Numbered from the stretch's first letter, positions 1 to 7,548 are shown. The stretch: DNA of 19,918 bases from Schlegelella_A sp038234975 (GCA_038234975.1 JBBSUK010000061.1:1-19918); one strand, 5' to 3'. A program made the numbers and translations. Notes: generated by a model not told the origin, from the letters alone.

Positions 1-1
1 G

Positions 2-298
2 GTCGCGTTCGCGAAGGCGTACTCGGGCCTGACCGACGCCGAGTTCCGTGCCGTCGATCGCATCGTCCGCCGCGACACGCTGGAGAAGTTCGGGCCGGTG
101 CGCAGCGTCAGGCCGAGCCTGGTCTTCGAGCTCGGCTTCGAGGGCATCAACCGCAGCCCGCGCCACAAGAGCGGCATCGCCGTGCGCTTCCCGCGCATGC
201 TGCGCATCCGCGACGACAAACCGCTGCACGAGGCCGACACGATGAAGACGCTGGAAGCACTGCTGCAGCTGCAGCACGGAGGCGGCGCCGCGAGATAG
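2..298 (+). CDS. ATP-dependent DNA ligase, C-terminal fragment (ligase-associated DNA damage response type)
   Basis: Only the last 98 residues are in the window; the 5' end lies upstream. They match the end of the OB-fold domain of bacterial ATP-dependent ligases. A segment FELGFEGINRSPRHKSGIAV is followed by RFPR and by R-x-D-K-P-x-x-E-A-D, which resembles the conserved C-terminal motif of the 'cisplatin damage response' ligase family. Such enzymes seal DNA nicks through a ligase-AMP intermediate. The family is normally encoded next to an exonuclease, an Lhr-type DEXH helicase and the phosphoesterase PdeM. The matching helicase is in this window but about 8.6 kb downstream, after other genes on both strands. 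Two hairpins directly after the stop suggest transcription ends here. The family call rests on C-terminal motifs alone, so the exact subfamily is less certain than 'ATP-dependent ligase'. Confidence 0.85.
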   Translation, partial: VAFAKAYSGLTDAEFRAVDRIVRRDTLEKFGPVRSVRPSLVFELGFEGINRSPRHKSGIAVRFPRMLRIRDDKPLHEADTMKTLEALLQLQHGGGAAR

Positions 299-301
299 GC
301 G

Positions 302-340
302 GCGCAAGACGCTTGCGCGGCCCGCAGATCGGGCCTCTGT
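302..340 (+). terminator. Tandem hairpins after the ligase gene, probable terminator
   Basis: Starting 4 nt after the ligase stop are two perfect inverted repeats in a row. The first is GCGCAAG / CTTGCGC (302-308 and 312-318) with a 3-nt loop. The second is GGCCCG / CGGGCC (319-324 and 330-335) with a 5-nt loop, followed by the moderately T-rich TCTGTCGGTGTT. The T-tract is weak, as is common in very GC-rich genomes, so termination is likely but unproven. Confidence 0.5.
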
Positions 341-360
341 CGGTGTTATCCCGCTGTTCG

Positions 361-389
361 TTGACCCTCTGCGAACACGCACCTACATT
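361..389 (+). promoter_or_regulatory. Sigma70-type promoter for the aldolase/binding-protein operon
   Basis: A -35 box TTGACC (361-366, 5 of 6 to consensus) is followed after exactly 17 bp by TACATT (384-389, 4 of 6). Transcription would begin near 396, about 26 nt before the first candidate start codon. A perfect 6-bp dyad, TGTTCG (355-360) and CGAACA (372-377) with 11 nt between, straddles the -35 box, where a regulator could bind. It shares its half-site with the palindrome in front of the LysR/oxygenase pair. Confidence 0.55.
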
Positions 390-421
390 GATCGCGTCTC
401 AGCGGCGGATGCGAAGCAGAC

Positions 422-1246
422 TTGGCCACCGATCTTCTCGACCAGTGCGATTCGGCTCGACCGGTCGCCATGACGCCGGCGGAATGGCGCCTGCGGGTGC
501 AGCTGGCCGCGTGCTACCGCGTCGTCGACTTCCTCGGCTGGGTCGAGCTCGTCTTCAACCACATCACGCTGCGTGTCGCGGACGATCCACCTGCCTACCT
601 GATCAACCCGTTCGGCCTGAACTACCGTGAAGTCACGCCGTTCAACCTGGTGAAGGTCGGCCTCGACGGCGTGCCGCTCGAGCCGACCGAGCACCACGTC
701 AACCGTGCCGGCTTCGTGATCCACAGCGCGCTGCATCGAGCCCGCGCCGACGCTCACTGCATCATGCACACGCACACCACGGCGGGAATGGCGGTGGCGT
801 GCAAGGCCGGCGGCCTGGGCCACGACGACTTCTACGGCGCCGAACTGTGGGGCGACGTCGCCTATCACGACTTCGAGGGGATCTCCGTGCACGAGGCCGA
901 AGGGCCGCGACTCGTGGCCAGCCTCGCCGACAAGCACGTGCTCGTGCTGCGCAACCACGGCATGCTCGTCGTCGGCAGCGACGTCGGCAGTGCGTTCCGC
1001 TGGATGTGGACGCTGCAGCGTGCCTGCGAGGTCCAGCTCGCGGCGGCGGCGCTGCCGGGGCCGACCCTGCCGCTGACCGACGACGTGCGTGCCGCATGCG
1101 CGCGCGACGCGCGCAACTTCGAGCCGCGCGGCCGCCTCGAGCGGATGTTGTTGATGAGCGTGTTGCGACGCGCCGGCGTCGACGCCGATTCGCTTCTGCA
1201 CGGGGTTGCGGCGAGCCCCACCGAACCTTCGAAGGAAAGACGATGA
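422..1246 (+). CDS. Class II aldolase/adducin-family protein
   Basis: This is a 274-residue zinc-dependent aldolase-fold protein. Family members catalyse aldol cleavage, epimerisation or decarboxylation in the cytoplasm. Visible features are the FNHITLR segment near the N-terminus (substrate or phosphate loop), the zinc-binding HTHT pair (His116 and His118) and LRNHG (His179, third ligand). The position occupied by the catalytic Glu of fuculose-1-phosphate aldolase (19 residues before His116) is Gly in NRAGFVIH. It therefore resembles the adducin-like or decarboxylase branches more than a classic sugar-phosphate aldolase. The TTG at 422 gives the longest frame; ATG at 470 (MTPAEWRLRV) is a plausible alternative, and neither has a strong ribosome-binding site. 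The stop overlaps the next gene's start (ATGA), implying translational coupling to the binding protein. Some class II aldolase-family proteins decarboxylate dihydroxyphthalates, which would suit the nearby oxygenase; the substrate here is unknown. Confidence 0.9.
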   Translation: MATDLLDQCDSARPVAMTPAEWRLRVQLAACYRVVDFLGWVELVFNHITLRVADDPPAYLINPFGLNYREVTPFNLVKVGLDGVPLEPTEHHVNRAGFVIHSALHRARADAHCIMHTHTTAGMAVACKAGGLGHDDFYGAELWGDVAYHDFEGISVHEAEGPRLVASLADKHVLVLRNHGMLVVGSDVGSAFRWMWTLQRACEVQLAAAALPGPTLPLTDDVRAACARDARNFEPRGRLERMLLMSVLRRAGVDADSLLHGVAASPTEPSKERR

Positions 1247-2391
1247 AGAACCTCTTGCTCGCGGCGCTGGCGGCGTCGAGCCTCTTCGCAGCCACGGCCG
1301 CACGCGCCGACATCCACGTCGGCGTCCTGGTGTCGACCACCGGCCCCGGCGCCTCGCTCGGCATCCCGGAGCAGAACACGGTCAAGCTGTGGCCGAGCGA
1401 GATCGCCGGGCAGAAGATCGTGCTGACGATCCTCAACGACGAGTCCGACACCACCGTCGCGGCGAAGAACGCGACCCGGCTGGTGAGCGAGAACAAGGTC
1501 GACGTGATCGTCGGCCCTTCGCTCACGCCGACATCGCTGTCGGCGCTCGAGGTCGTGGCCGCGAGCGGCACGCCGATGATCTCGCTGGCCGGGGGCGGCG
1601 CCATCATCGACCCGCCCGACGGCCCGCGCCGCTGGGCGTTCCGCATGGCGCCGCCGGAGTCGATCGCCGTCGGCGTCGTGCTCGACCACATGGTGACGCA
1701 GGGGGTGAAGAAGGTCGGCGTCGTCGCCCTCGCGACGAGCTTCGGCGAGGGCTACACGAAGACGCTGGAGCGGCTGGCGCCGGCCAGGGGCATCCGCGTC
1801 GTCGGCGTCGAGCGCTACAACCAGACCGACACGTCGGTCACGGCGCAGGTGCTGCGCGTGCTCGCGGCGCAGCCCGATGCCGTCTACATCATGAGCTCGG
1901 GCACGCCCGGCGCGCTGCCGCAGATCGAGCTGGCGCAGCGCGGCTTCAAGGGCCCCGTCTACCAGACGCAGGGCGTCGCCAACGCCGACTACCTCCGCAT
2001 TGGCGGCAAGAACCTGGAGGGCGGCTACATGACGGTCGGCGCGGTGCTCGTGGCCGAGCAGCTGCCCGACAGCTCGATCCTGAAGAAGCCCGCGCTCGAA
2101 CTGGTGGGTCGCTACGAGGGCGTGCACGGTGCGGGCTCGCGCTCGCTGTTCGGCGCGTCCGCGTGGACGGCCTACGAATGGCTCAAGTTCGCCGTGCCCC
2201 TGGCGCTCAAGCGTGCACAGCCCGGGACGCCCGAGTTCCGCATCGCGTTGCGTGATGCGCTCGAAGGCATGAAGGAGGTCGTCACGCCCGAAGCCGTCTA
2301 CTCGACCAGCGCGACCAACCACAACGGCGCCGATCAGCGATCGCAGGTCCTGGTGCGCATCGTCAACGGCACCTGGAAGCTCGCCAACTGA
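1243..2391 (+). CDS. ABC transporter substrate-binding protein, branched-chain amino acid type (Peripla_BP_6)
   Basis: A 382-residue periplasmic binding protein. Residues 1-22 form a signal peptide with an ARA-D type cleavage site. The mature protein starts IHVGVLVSTTGPGASLGIPE, the typical opening of type I LivJ-like folds, followed by DESDTTVAAKNATRLVSENK and VDVIVGPSLTPTSLS, conserved around the ligand site. Such proteins deliver amino acids, amides or aromatic acids to LivHMGF-type permeases. No permease or ATPase gene lies in the window, so the partner transporter must be encoded elsewhere. The start codon overlaps the aldolase stop by 4 bp (ATGA), with GAAGGAAAG upstream as ribosome-binding site. 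This coupling implies that the ligand is the aldolase-family enzyme's substrate or a precursor of it. An aromatic carboxylate is a reasonable guess given the adjoining oxygenase genes, but nothing in the sequence proves it. Confidence 0.92.
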   Translation: MKNLLLAALAASSLFAATAARADIHVGVLVSTTGPGASLGIPEQNTVKLWPSEIAGQKIVLTILNDESDTTVAAKNATRLVSENKVDVIVGPSLTPTSLSALEVVAASGTPMISLAGGGAIIDPPDGPRRWAFRMAPPESIAVGVVLDHMVTQGVKKVGVVALATSFGEGYTKTLERLAPARGIRVVGVERYNQTDTSVTAQVLRVLAAQPDAVYIMSSGTPGALPQIELAQRGFKGPVYQTQGVANADYLRIGGKNLEGGYMTVGAVLVAEQLPDSSILKKPALELVGRYEGVHGAGSRSLFGASAWTAYEWLKFAVPLALKRAQPGTPEFRIALRDALEGMKEVVTPEAVYSTSATNHNGADQRSQVLVRIVNGTWKLAN

Positions 2392-2404
2392 GAGTCACCG
2401 GCTC

Positions 2405-2419
2405 GAAGCGGGCCGCTTC
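2405..2419. terminator. Palindrome between convergent genes, possible bidirectional terminator
   Basis: GAAGCGG and CCGCTTC flank a single G, forming a perfect 15-bp dyad 13 bp after the binding-protein stop and overlapping the stop codon of the convergent LysR gene. Placement fits a bidirectional terminator, but there is no T-tract on either side and the loop must open to at least 3 nt. Chance occurrence in GC-rich DNA cannot be excluded. Confidence 0.35.
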
Positions 2420-3314
2420 ACGCCGAGACGGCGGCGTGCTCGCCGAGGGCATCGAGGAAGAGTCGCACCTTCGGTGGCATCAGGCGCTTGCCGGGAAGCA
2501 GGGCATAGACGCGAAGCGGCGCGCACTCGTGGTCGGGGAGCAGACGGCGCAGCCGGCCGGCGGCCACGTCGGCGGCGCAGAAGGTCGCCGTGATGCGCGC
2601 GACGCCGAGGCCGGCGCGGGCCGCCTGCAAGCGCAGATCGGCGTTCGAGCTGCACAGGCGCGGCGCGACGATGGGCACGCTCTCGATGCCGTCGTCCCCC
2701 GTGAAGGTCCACTCGTGGTCGCCTGCGGCGCACAGGAGCGGAAGCCCGGCGAGATCGGCCGGTCGCTGCGGCTCGCCGTGCTCGCGCGTCAGCTCCGGCG
2801 TGGCGAACACGCCACGCTCGAGCGAGAACATGCGGCGGACGACGACGCTCGACGCCGGCAGGCCCGTCTCGAGCATCGCGAAGGCGATGTCGCATTGCTT
2901 CTCGAGCGGGTTGACGGCAGCGTGCTCGACGTCGATGCGGATCCCCAGCGACGGGTACTGGCGCATGAACGCGCACGCGACCGGGCCCAGGTGATGCGCG
3001 GCGAACTCGTAGGGCGCGGCGATGCGCAGTGTTCCGGTGACGTTCCCGTGCTGCGCCACCGCATCGTCGCGCACCTCGCGCAGCCTGGCGAAGTGCGTTC
3101 CGACGCCGTGATAGAGGGCCTCGCCGGCCTCGGTGAGGCGCACCCGGCGCGTCGTTCGCTCGAGCAGGCGGGCACGCAGCGCCTCCTCGAGACGGACGAT
3201 CGACGCGCTGACGCTCGACTTCGGTCTCCGGATCGCCTGCGCCGCCGCGGTGAAGCTGCCGCGCTCCACGACATGGCAGAAAACGTCGACATCGTCCCAG
3301 TGCATCGCATCCAT
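2418..3314 (-). CDS. LysR-family transcriptional regulator
   Basis: A 298-residue LysR-type regulator of normal length. The N-terminal winged helix-turn-helix occupies about residues 6-65 (VDVFCHVVERGSFTAAAQAI, then SSVSASIVRLEEALRARLLE and RTTRRVRLTEAGEAL). An inducer-binding domain runs from about residue 92 (GTLRIAAPYEFAAHHLGPVA) to the end. The domain type is the one common in regulators that start 'dvfc.Vve.gSFtaAA', often found next to oxidoreductase or catabolic genes. It is transcribed divergently from the Rieske oxygenase gene with 96 bp between, the classic arrangement for autoregulation plus activation of the neighbour. A perfect 13-bp palindrome in that gap is the best operator candidate. 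ATG at 3314 is used; a second ATG three codons later is also possible. The inducer is not predictable. Confidence 0.93.
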   Translation of the reverse strand: MDAMHWDDVDVFCHVVERGSFTAAAQAIRRPKSSVSASIVRLEEALRARLLERTTRRVRLTEAGEALYHGVGTHFARLREVRDDAVAQHGNVTGTLRIAAPYEFAAHHLGPVACAFMRQYPSLGIRIDVEHAAVNPLEKQCDIAFAMLETGLPASSVVVRRMFSLERGVFATPELTREHGEPQRPADLAGLPLLCAAGDHEWTFTGDDGIESVPIVAPRLCSSNADLRLQAARAGLGVARITATFCAADVAAGRLRRLLPDHECAPLRVYALLPGKRLMPPKVRLFLDALGEHAAVSA

Positions 3315-3327
3315 TGTCCAGCGTGCC

Positions 3328-3340
3328 GAACAGTCTGTTC
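3328..3340. promoter_or_regulatory. Palindrome in the lysR/oxygenase intergenic region, putative LysR operator
   Basis: GAACAG and CTGTTC flank one T, a perfect 13-bp dyad centred 20 bp upstream of the LysR start and about 77 bp upstream of the oxygenase start. Location and symmetry fit a regulator site in a divergent promoter region. The half-site GAACA/TGTTC recurs, in the opposite orientation, in the dyad around the -35 box of the aldolase operon. I could not identify convincing -35/-10 boxes for the oxygenase. Confidence 0.45.
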
Positions 3341-3410
3341 AAGCGACCCGGCGCCTGCGCGGGCCGGGGCGCGACTAACCTCGCGGCAGCAACTTGTCCC
3401 CAGGAGACGC

Positions 3411-4481
3411 ATGATGACCGAGCCGAACAAGGGCATCTTTCTCGAGAACTGCTGGTATGTCGCGGGCTGGGACCACGAGCTGATCGACGGCATCAAGCTG
3501 GCGCGCACGATCCTCGAGAAGCCGCTCGTCCTCTACAAGGGCGAGAGCGGCAAGGTCGTCGCCCTCGACGACCGGTGCTGTCACCGCGGAGCGCCGCTCT
3601 CGATGGGGCGCATCGAAGGCGACTGCATCCGATGCATGTACCACGGCATGAAGTTCGAGCCCTCGGGAAAGTGCATCCAGATCCCCGGGCAGGACATGAT
3701 CCCTCCCAAGCTCGGCGTGCGCAGCTATCCGGTGGAGGTTCGTGACCATCTCGTCTGGATCTGGATGGGCGAGGCCGCCAAGGCCGACCCGACGCTCATC
3801 GTCGACTACGAACCGCTGCACGACGCGGGCTGGCGCGGCATGCCGGCGTACATGCACTACGACGCCAACTGGCTGCTCATCGTCGACAACCTGAGCGACT
3901 TCGCGCACCTCGCCTTCGTGCACACGAAGACGCTCGGCGGCTCCGAGGAATATGCCTACCAGACCAAGCCGCTCAACATCGAGCGACTGTCGAACGGTTT
4001 TCGCGTCGAGCGCTGGCACATGAACAGCGACGCCCCGCCGTTTCATCGCAAGGTGATCCCCGACAAGACGGCCAAGGTCGACCGCCGCAACATCGGCCAC
4101 ATGCACGTGCCCGGCATCTTCTTCCTCGAGTCGATGTTCGCACCGGCCGGGAGCGGCGCCGAGAAGGGCAATCTCGAGGGGGCGCGGCAGTACCGAAACT
4201 GCCAGTACATGACACCCGAGACGCGTCGCACGACGCACTTCTTCTGGAACTACCTGCACAACTTCGATCTCGACGACCCGACGATCGCGATCTCGCTGTG
4301 CAACAGCCTGCGTGAAGGCTTCCTGGAAGACAAGGCGATCATCGAAGCGCAGCAGAAGCTCTTCGACGTCGATCCCGACGTGAAGCTGCTGGCGATCGCC
4401 GCCGACGCGCCGCTGTCGCATTTCCGCTGGGTGCTCAAGCAGCGCATCGCCGCCGAGCAGGCGCAGCCGCTGGCCGCCTGA
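3411..4481 (+). CDS. Rieske non-haem iron oxygenase, vanillate O-demethylase oxygenase (VanA)-like
   Basis: A 356-residue terminal oxygenase subunit, cytoplasmic. The N-terminal Rieske domain carries C56-x-H58 (RCCHRG) and C75-x2-H78 (CMYH), which bind the [2Fe-2S] cluster. The C-terminal catalytic domain has NLSDFAHLAFVH, with Asp163 as the electron-bridging residue and His166 and His171 as mononuclear iron ligands. Asp307 in FLEDK is the likely third ligand. Architecture and length match the VanA/dicamba monooxygenase (DdmC)/TsaM group, which oxidatively removes methyl groups or hydroxylates aromatic acids using electrons from a VanB-type reductase, encoded next. Start: AGGAG at 3402-3406 serves ATG 3411 (4-nt spacing) or ATG 3414 (7 nt, perhaps better). 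The substrate cannot be read from sequence, so the vanA symbol is withheld. Confidence 0.93.
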   Translation: MMTEPNKGIFLENCWYVAGWDHELIDGIKLARTILEKPLVLYKGESGKVVALDDRCCHRGAPLSMGRIEGDCIRCMYHGMKFEPSGKCIQIPGQDMIPPKLGVRSYPVEVRDHLVWIWMGEAAKADPTLIVDYEPLHDAGWRGMPAYMHYDANWLLIVDNLSDFAHLAFVHTKTLGGSEEYAYQTKPLNIERLSNGFRVERWHMNSDAPPFHRKVIPDKTAKVDRRNIGHMHVPGIFFLESMFAPAGSGAEKGNLEGARQYRNCQYMTPETRRTTHFFWNYLHNFDLDDPTIAISLCNSLREGFLEDKAIIEAQQKLFDVDPDVKLLAIAADAPLSHFRWVLKQRIAAEQAQPLAA

Positions 4482-4495
4482 GCCGGAGCACAGCG

Positions 4496-5461
4496 GTGGC
4501 CGCGGATGCGGGCGAACGGATCGCGCTGCTGGTCAGCGATGTCGTGGCGGAAGCGCGCGACGTCCTGCTGGTTGAGCTGCGCGACCCGGCCGGCAAGGAA
4601 CTCCCGCCGTTCGAGCCCGGCGCGCATCTCGAGATCGACCTGCCCAACGGCATGGTGCGGCACTACTCGCTCGTCAACGATTCGCGCGAGCGGGATCGCT
4701 ACGTCATCGGTGTCGGCCGGGCCGCGGCCGGCCGTGGCGGATCGGAATTCGTGCACCGCTCGCTGCGCCAGGGAGTCGTGCTCCGCAGCAGTCCACCGCG
4801 CAACAATTTCCGGCTCGACCCTTCAGCCGGTCGCTTCCTCTTCATCGCCGGCGGCATCGGCATCACGCCCATCATGTCGATGCTGCGCGCCTGCGAGGCC
4901 GCCGGTCGGCCGTGGCGGCTCGTGTATGCCGTGCGCAGCGCGCAGCGTGCCGCCTTCCTCGAGACCCTGCGCCCGTTCGGCGCCCGCGTCCGGTTGCATG
5001 TCGACGACCAGGTCGAGGGCGTTCTCGACGTCGCCGGCTGCGTCGCCGGGCTCGGCGCGGACGAGCATGTCTGCTGCTGCGGTCCGGCGCCGCTGATGGA
5101 TGCCGTGCGGGTCCACACCGAAAGACTCGATCCACGGCGCATTCACTTCGAGTACTTCACCGCAGCGCCTGCCGACGCCGCGGCGTCCTCGGCCGGTGCC
5201 TTCGAGATCGAGCTGCGGCGCAGCGGCCGTCGCCTGCCGGTTCCGACCGGCCGGAGCATCCTGGAAATCGTCGAGGCGGCCGGGCTCAGCGTTCCGTTCT
5301 CCTGCCGCGAAGGCCTGTGCCGCACGTGCGAGACCACCGTGCTCGAGGGCGTGCCCGAGCACTGCGACTACGTGCTGTCGACCGAAGAGCGTGCGGCGAA
5401 CCGGACGATGATGATCTGCGTGTCGCGCTCGCTGTCGCCGCTGCTCGCTCTCGACCTCTGA
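4496..5461 (+). CDS. VanB-like oxygenase reductase (flavin/NAD(P)H/[2Fe-2S] ferredoxin fusion)
   Basis: A 321-residue electron-transfer protein that passes electrons from NAD(P)H through flavin and a plant-type ferredoxin to a Rieske oxygenase. Domain order is flavin-binding (RHYSLVND, residues about 55-62), nucleotide-binding (AGGIGITPIMSMLRA, then CCGPAPLMDAV), and C-terminal ferredoxin with ligands C270-x4-C275-x2-C278-x29-C308. This is the phthalate-dioxygenase-reductase/VanB class. The GTG start at 4496 has GGAG at 4485-4488 upstream. It lies 14 bp after the oxygenase stop, so the two form an operon and a two-component oxygenase system. The start is well placed because GERIALLVSDVVAEARDV, the usual first strand of the family, follows immediately. 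Confidence 0.93.
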   Translation: MAADAGERIALLVSDVVAEARDVLLVELRDPAGKELPPFEPGAHLEIDLPNGMVRHYSLVNDSRERDRYVIGVGRAAAGRGGSEFVHRSLRQGVVLRSSPPRNNFRLDPSAGRFLFIAGGIGITPIMSMLRACEAAGRPWRLVYAVRSAQRAAFLETLRPFGARVRLHVDDQVEGVLDVAGCVAGLGADEHVCCCGPAPLMDAVRVHTERLDPRRIHFEYFTAAPADAAASSAGAFEIELRRSGRRLPVPTGRSILEIVEAAGLSVPFSCREGLCRTCETTVLEGVPEHCDYVLSTEERAANRTMMICVSRSLSPLLALDL

Positions 5462-5488
5462 GCCTCGGCCGGCAGCTCCCGCCGAGGC
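5462..5488 (+). terminator. Hairpin directly after the reductase stop
   Basis: GCCTCGGC (5462-5469) and GCCGAGGC (5481-5488) are perfect 8-bp arms around an 11-nt loop, beginning at the base after the stop codon. It lies between the convergent reductase and asparaginase genes. No T-tract follows, so it may act by stabilising the transcript end rather than as a strong intrinsic terminator. Confidence 0.45.
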
Positions 5489-5548
5489 CGCCGGACGGTG
5501 GTCCGAGCGCGAGATCGGGAACGCCGTGGCTCGCGTGTGCGACGTGCG

Positions 5549-6616
5549 TCAGGGCGCCGCGGCCACCGCGCCGCGGAACGAATCCGTCGCGCGCAGCCGT
5601 CCGACCTCGATGCCGTTCCAGTTCTTCAGCGTCACGTCGCTCAGTTCGCGCATGAAGCCCGCTTCGGCGTCGTCGAGCTCGACGAGCGCGTCGATCACCG
5701 TCGCCATCGCCACCTCGGCGGCGCGTGCGTTGTTGCCGTCGTCGATCTTGAGCGCGACGCCGAGGCCGCGACCGGGCAGGCTCGCGCAGTAGACGCCTTC
5801 GGCGCCGACCTTGCAGAACACCCGCTCGCCGAGCCGCTCCATCACCCTCGTGTCGAAACGGCGAGAGCCGGCGACGAGGAACGGCTCTTTCGCCACCGCG
5901 GCGCGCAGCCGCCTGGCGGCCTTCGCGTGGCCGTCGGACAGGCCGACGCCGGTGCCGACGCGGGCGAAGGCGCGCGCCAGGTTCTCGAGCGGGATCGCGT
6001 AGGTCGGGATCGAGCAGCCGTCGGTGCCGCGTGTCGCAGCGGCGAGGTCGTATCCGGTCGTCGCCTGCAGCGCCGCGGTGACGGCGCGCATGACAGGATG
6101 CTCGGGCTTGACGTAGCCGCTCAGGAACGCACGCCGGTCGGCATCGTTGCCCGCCATCAGGCAGCCGACGCAGAGAAAGCCGGAATGCTTGCCGGAGCAG
6201 TTGTTGTTGCGGGCGTCGGGCGTTGCGCCGGCTGCTGCGAGGGCGCGCGACGCCGCTTCCGTCGACGGCCACTGTGTGCCGCATTCGAGCGCGTCGACGT
6301 CGAGGCCGGCCTTCGCGAGCGTCGCCGTCACGACCTCGACGTGCCGCGGCTCGCCGCCGTGCGACGCGCAGGCGAGGGCGAGCGAGTCGGCACCGAGACC
6401 GAATGCGTCGGCGGCGCCGCTTTCGACCAGCGGCAGCGCCTGCAGCACCTTGATGGCCGAGCGAGGAAAGACCGGGCGCCGCACGTCGCCGATCGCGACG
6501 ACGACCGCGCCGTCGGCATCGACGATGCTGATCGCACCGCGGTGCGCCGACTCGACGGCGCCGCCGCGCAACGCCTCGACGAGGATGGGATTGCTCGCGG
6601 GAGAAGGGCTGCTCAT
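5549..6616 (-). CDS. L-asparaginase, Rhizobium etli type (Asparaginase_II family)
   Basis: A 355-residue protein of the Asparaginase_II family, which hydrolyses L-asparagine to aspartate and ammonia and is unrelated to the E. coli AnsA/AnsB fold. Key residues of the studied Rhizobium etli enzyme ReAV are present with matching spacing. These are the Ser-Lys pair S53/K56 (RSAIKVLQ), S85 (CASHGGEP), the zinc-binding C140 and K143 (NNNCSGKHSG), C201 (TDGCSIPTYAIPL), and a downstream Lys in CKVGAEGVY at about 269. There is no signal peptide, so it should be cytoplasmic. ATG at 6616 gives the family's usual beginning (PILVEALRGGAVESAHRGAI); open frame continues upstream without similarity. It is divergent from the DUF429 gene and convergent with the reductase, so it is its own transcription unit. 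Confidence 0.92.
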   Translation of the reverse strand: MSSPSPASNPILVEALRGGAVESAHRGAISIVDADGAVVVAIGDVRRPVFPRSAIKVLQALPLVESGAADAFGLGADSLALACASHGGEPRHVEVVTATLAKAGLDVDALECGTQWPSTEAASRALAAAGATPDARNNNCSGKHSGFLCVGCLMAGNDADRRAFLSGYVKPEHPVMRAVTAALQATTGYDLAAATRGTDGCSIPTYAIPLENLARAFARVGTGVGLSDGHAKAARRLRAAVAKEPFLVAGSRRFDTRVMERLGERVFCKVGAEGVYCASLPGRGLGVALKIDDGNNARAAEVAMATVIDALVELDDAEAGFMRELSDVTLKNWNGIEVGRLRATDSFRGAVAAAP

Positions 6617-6680
6617 GCGGCACTGTATCGCCGACCGTGCAGCCCCCGTCTGCTCGCGCGCCCGGGCCGACAATTCGCCG

Positions 6681-7496
6681 ATGCCGCCGCCGCAGTTCCT
6701 CGGGGTCGACTTCACCTGCAGCCCGTCGCGGCGCAAGCCCGTCACCGTCGCACGCGCGACGCTCGACGGCGACGCGGTGCATGTCGACCGCGTCGACGAA
6801 CTGCCGACGCTGGCCGCGTTTCGCGCCGTGCTCGCCGAACCCGGCCCGTGGCTCGGCGGCTTCGACCTGCCGTTCGGACTGCCGCGCGCTTTCGTCGACG
6901 CGCACGCGCTCGGCGCGACGACCGCCGAGGTGATCGCCACCGTGCACGGACGCTGGCCGACGCGGATGTCGTTTCGCGCCGCCATCGACGCGTGGGGCAA
7001 CGCGCGCCCGGCCGGCCAGCGGCTCGTGCACCGCGCGACCGACCGCGCCGTGTCGGTCGGTTCGACGAGCCCGCTGCAGACGCGATACGTGCCGGTCGGA
7101 TTCATGTACTTCGAAGGCGTGTCCGCGCTCGTCGAGGCGGGCGTGACGATGCCTGGCCTGCACGAGGGCGACCCGGGACGCATCGCCCTCGAGGCCTACC
7201 CGCGTCGGCTGGCGCACGCGATCCTCGGCCGGCGCTCGTACAAGAACGGCGGCGATGCCGACCGGCACGCGGCGAGGTGCGAGATCGTCGACGCGCTCGC
7301 GGCGGGCGGCGTCGAGGCGATCGGCAAGCTGCGCGTCGTCGCCGACGCGGCGTTGCGTCGCTCGCTCGTCGACGATGCGGCCGGTGACCGCCTCGATGCG
7401 ATGCTCTGCCTCGTGCAGGCCGTCGTCGCGTCGCGATGCGAGGCGCACGGCATCCCGCGCGAAGTCGACCCGGTCGAAGGCTGGATCGTCGGCTGA
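6681..7496 (+). CDS. DUF429-domain protein (predicted RNase H-fold nuclease)
   Basis: A 271-residue protein matching DUF429 by its conserved signatures: FLGVDFT with Asp10 at the first strand, GGFDLPFGLPR with Asp62, ALEAYPRRLA in the middle, and GDRLDAMLCLVQA (Asp236/Asp239) near the C-terminus. The acidic residues at these positions are those expected of an RNase-H-like active site. DUF429 proteins are predicted nucleases, but no substrate is established for this branch. It starts 64 bp from the divergent asparaginase gene and is followed after 52 bp by the antiporter and then the helicase on the same strand, so it may be the first gene of that operon. ATG 6681 is chosen; an in-frame ATG at 6615 would overlap the asparaginase start and adds non-conserved residues. 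Confidence 0.82.
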   Translation: MPPPQFLGVDFTCSPSRRKPVTVARATLDGDAVHVDRVDELPTLAAFRAVLAEPGPWLGGFDLPFGLPRAFVDAHALGATTAEVIATVHGRWPTRMSFRAAIDAWGNARPAGQRLVHRATDRAVSVGSTSPLQTRYVPVGFMYFEGVSALVEAGVTMPGLHEGDPGRIALEAYPRRLAHAILGRRSYKNGGDADRHAARCEIVDALAAGGVEAIGKLRVVADAALRRSLVDDAAGDRLDAMLCLVQAVVASRCEAHGIPREVDPVEGWIVG

Positions 7497-7548
7497 AGAG
7501 CCCTTCGCCGACGCGGCCGGGCCGTCGCTCTGCTACCGTCGCCGACGC

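Noticed and set aside
3411..5461. Naming the pair vanA/vanB outright
   Set aside because: The oxygenase and reductase classes are clear, but VanA, dicamba, toluenesulfonate and other demethylases share these motifs and no vanillate-specific context is present.
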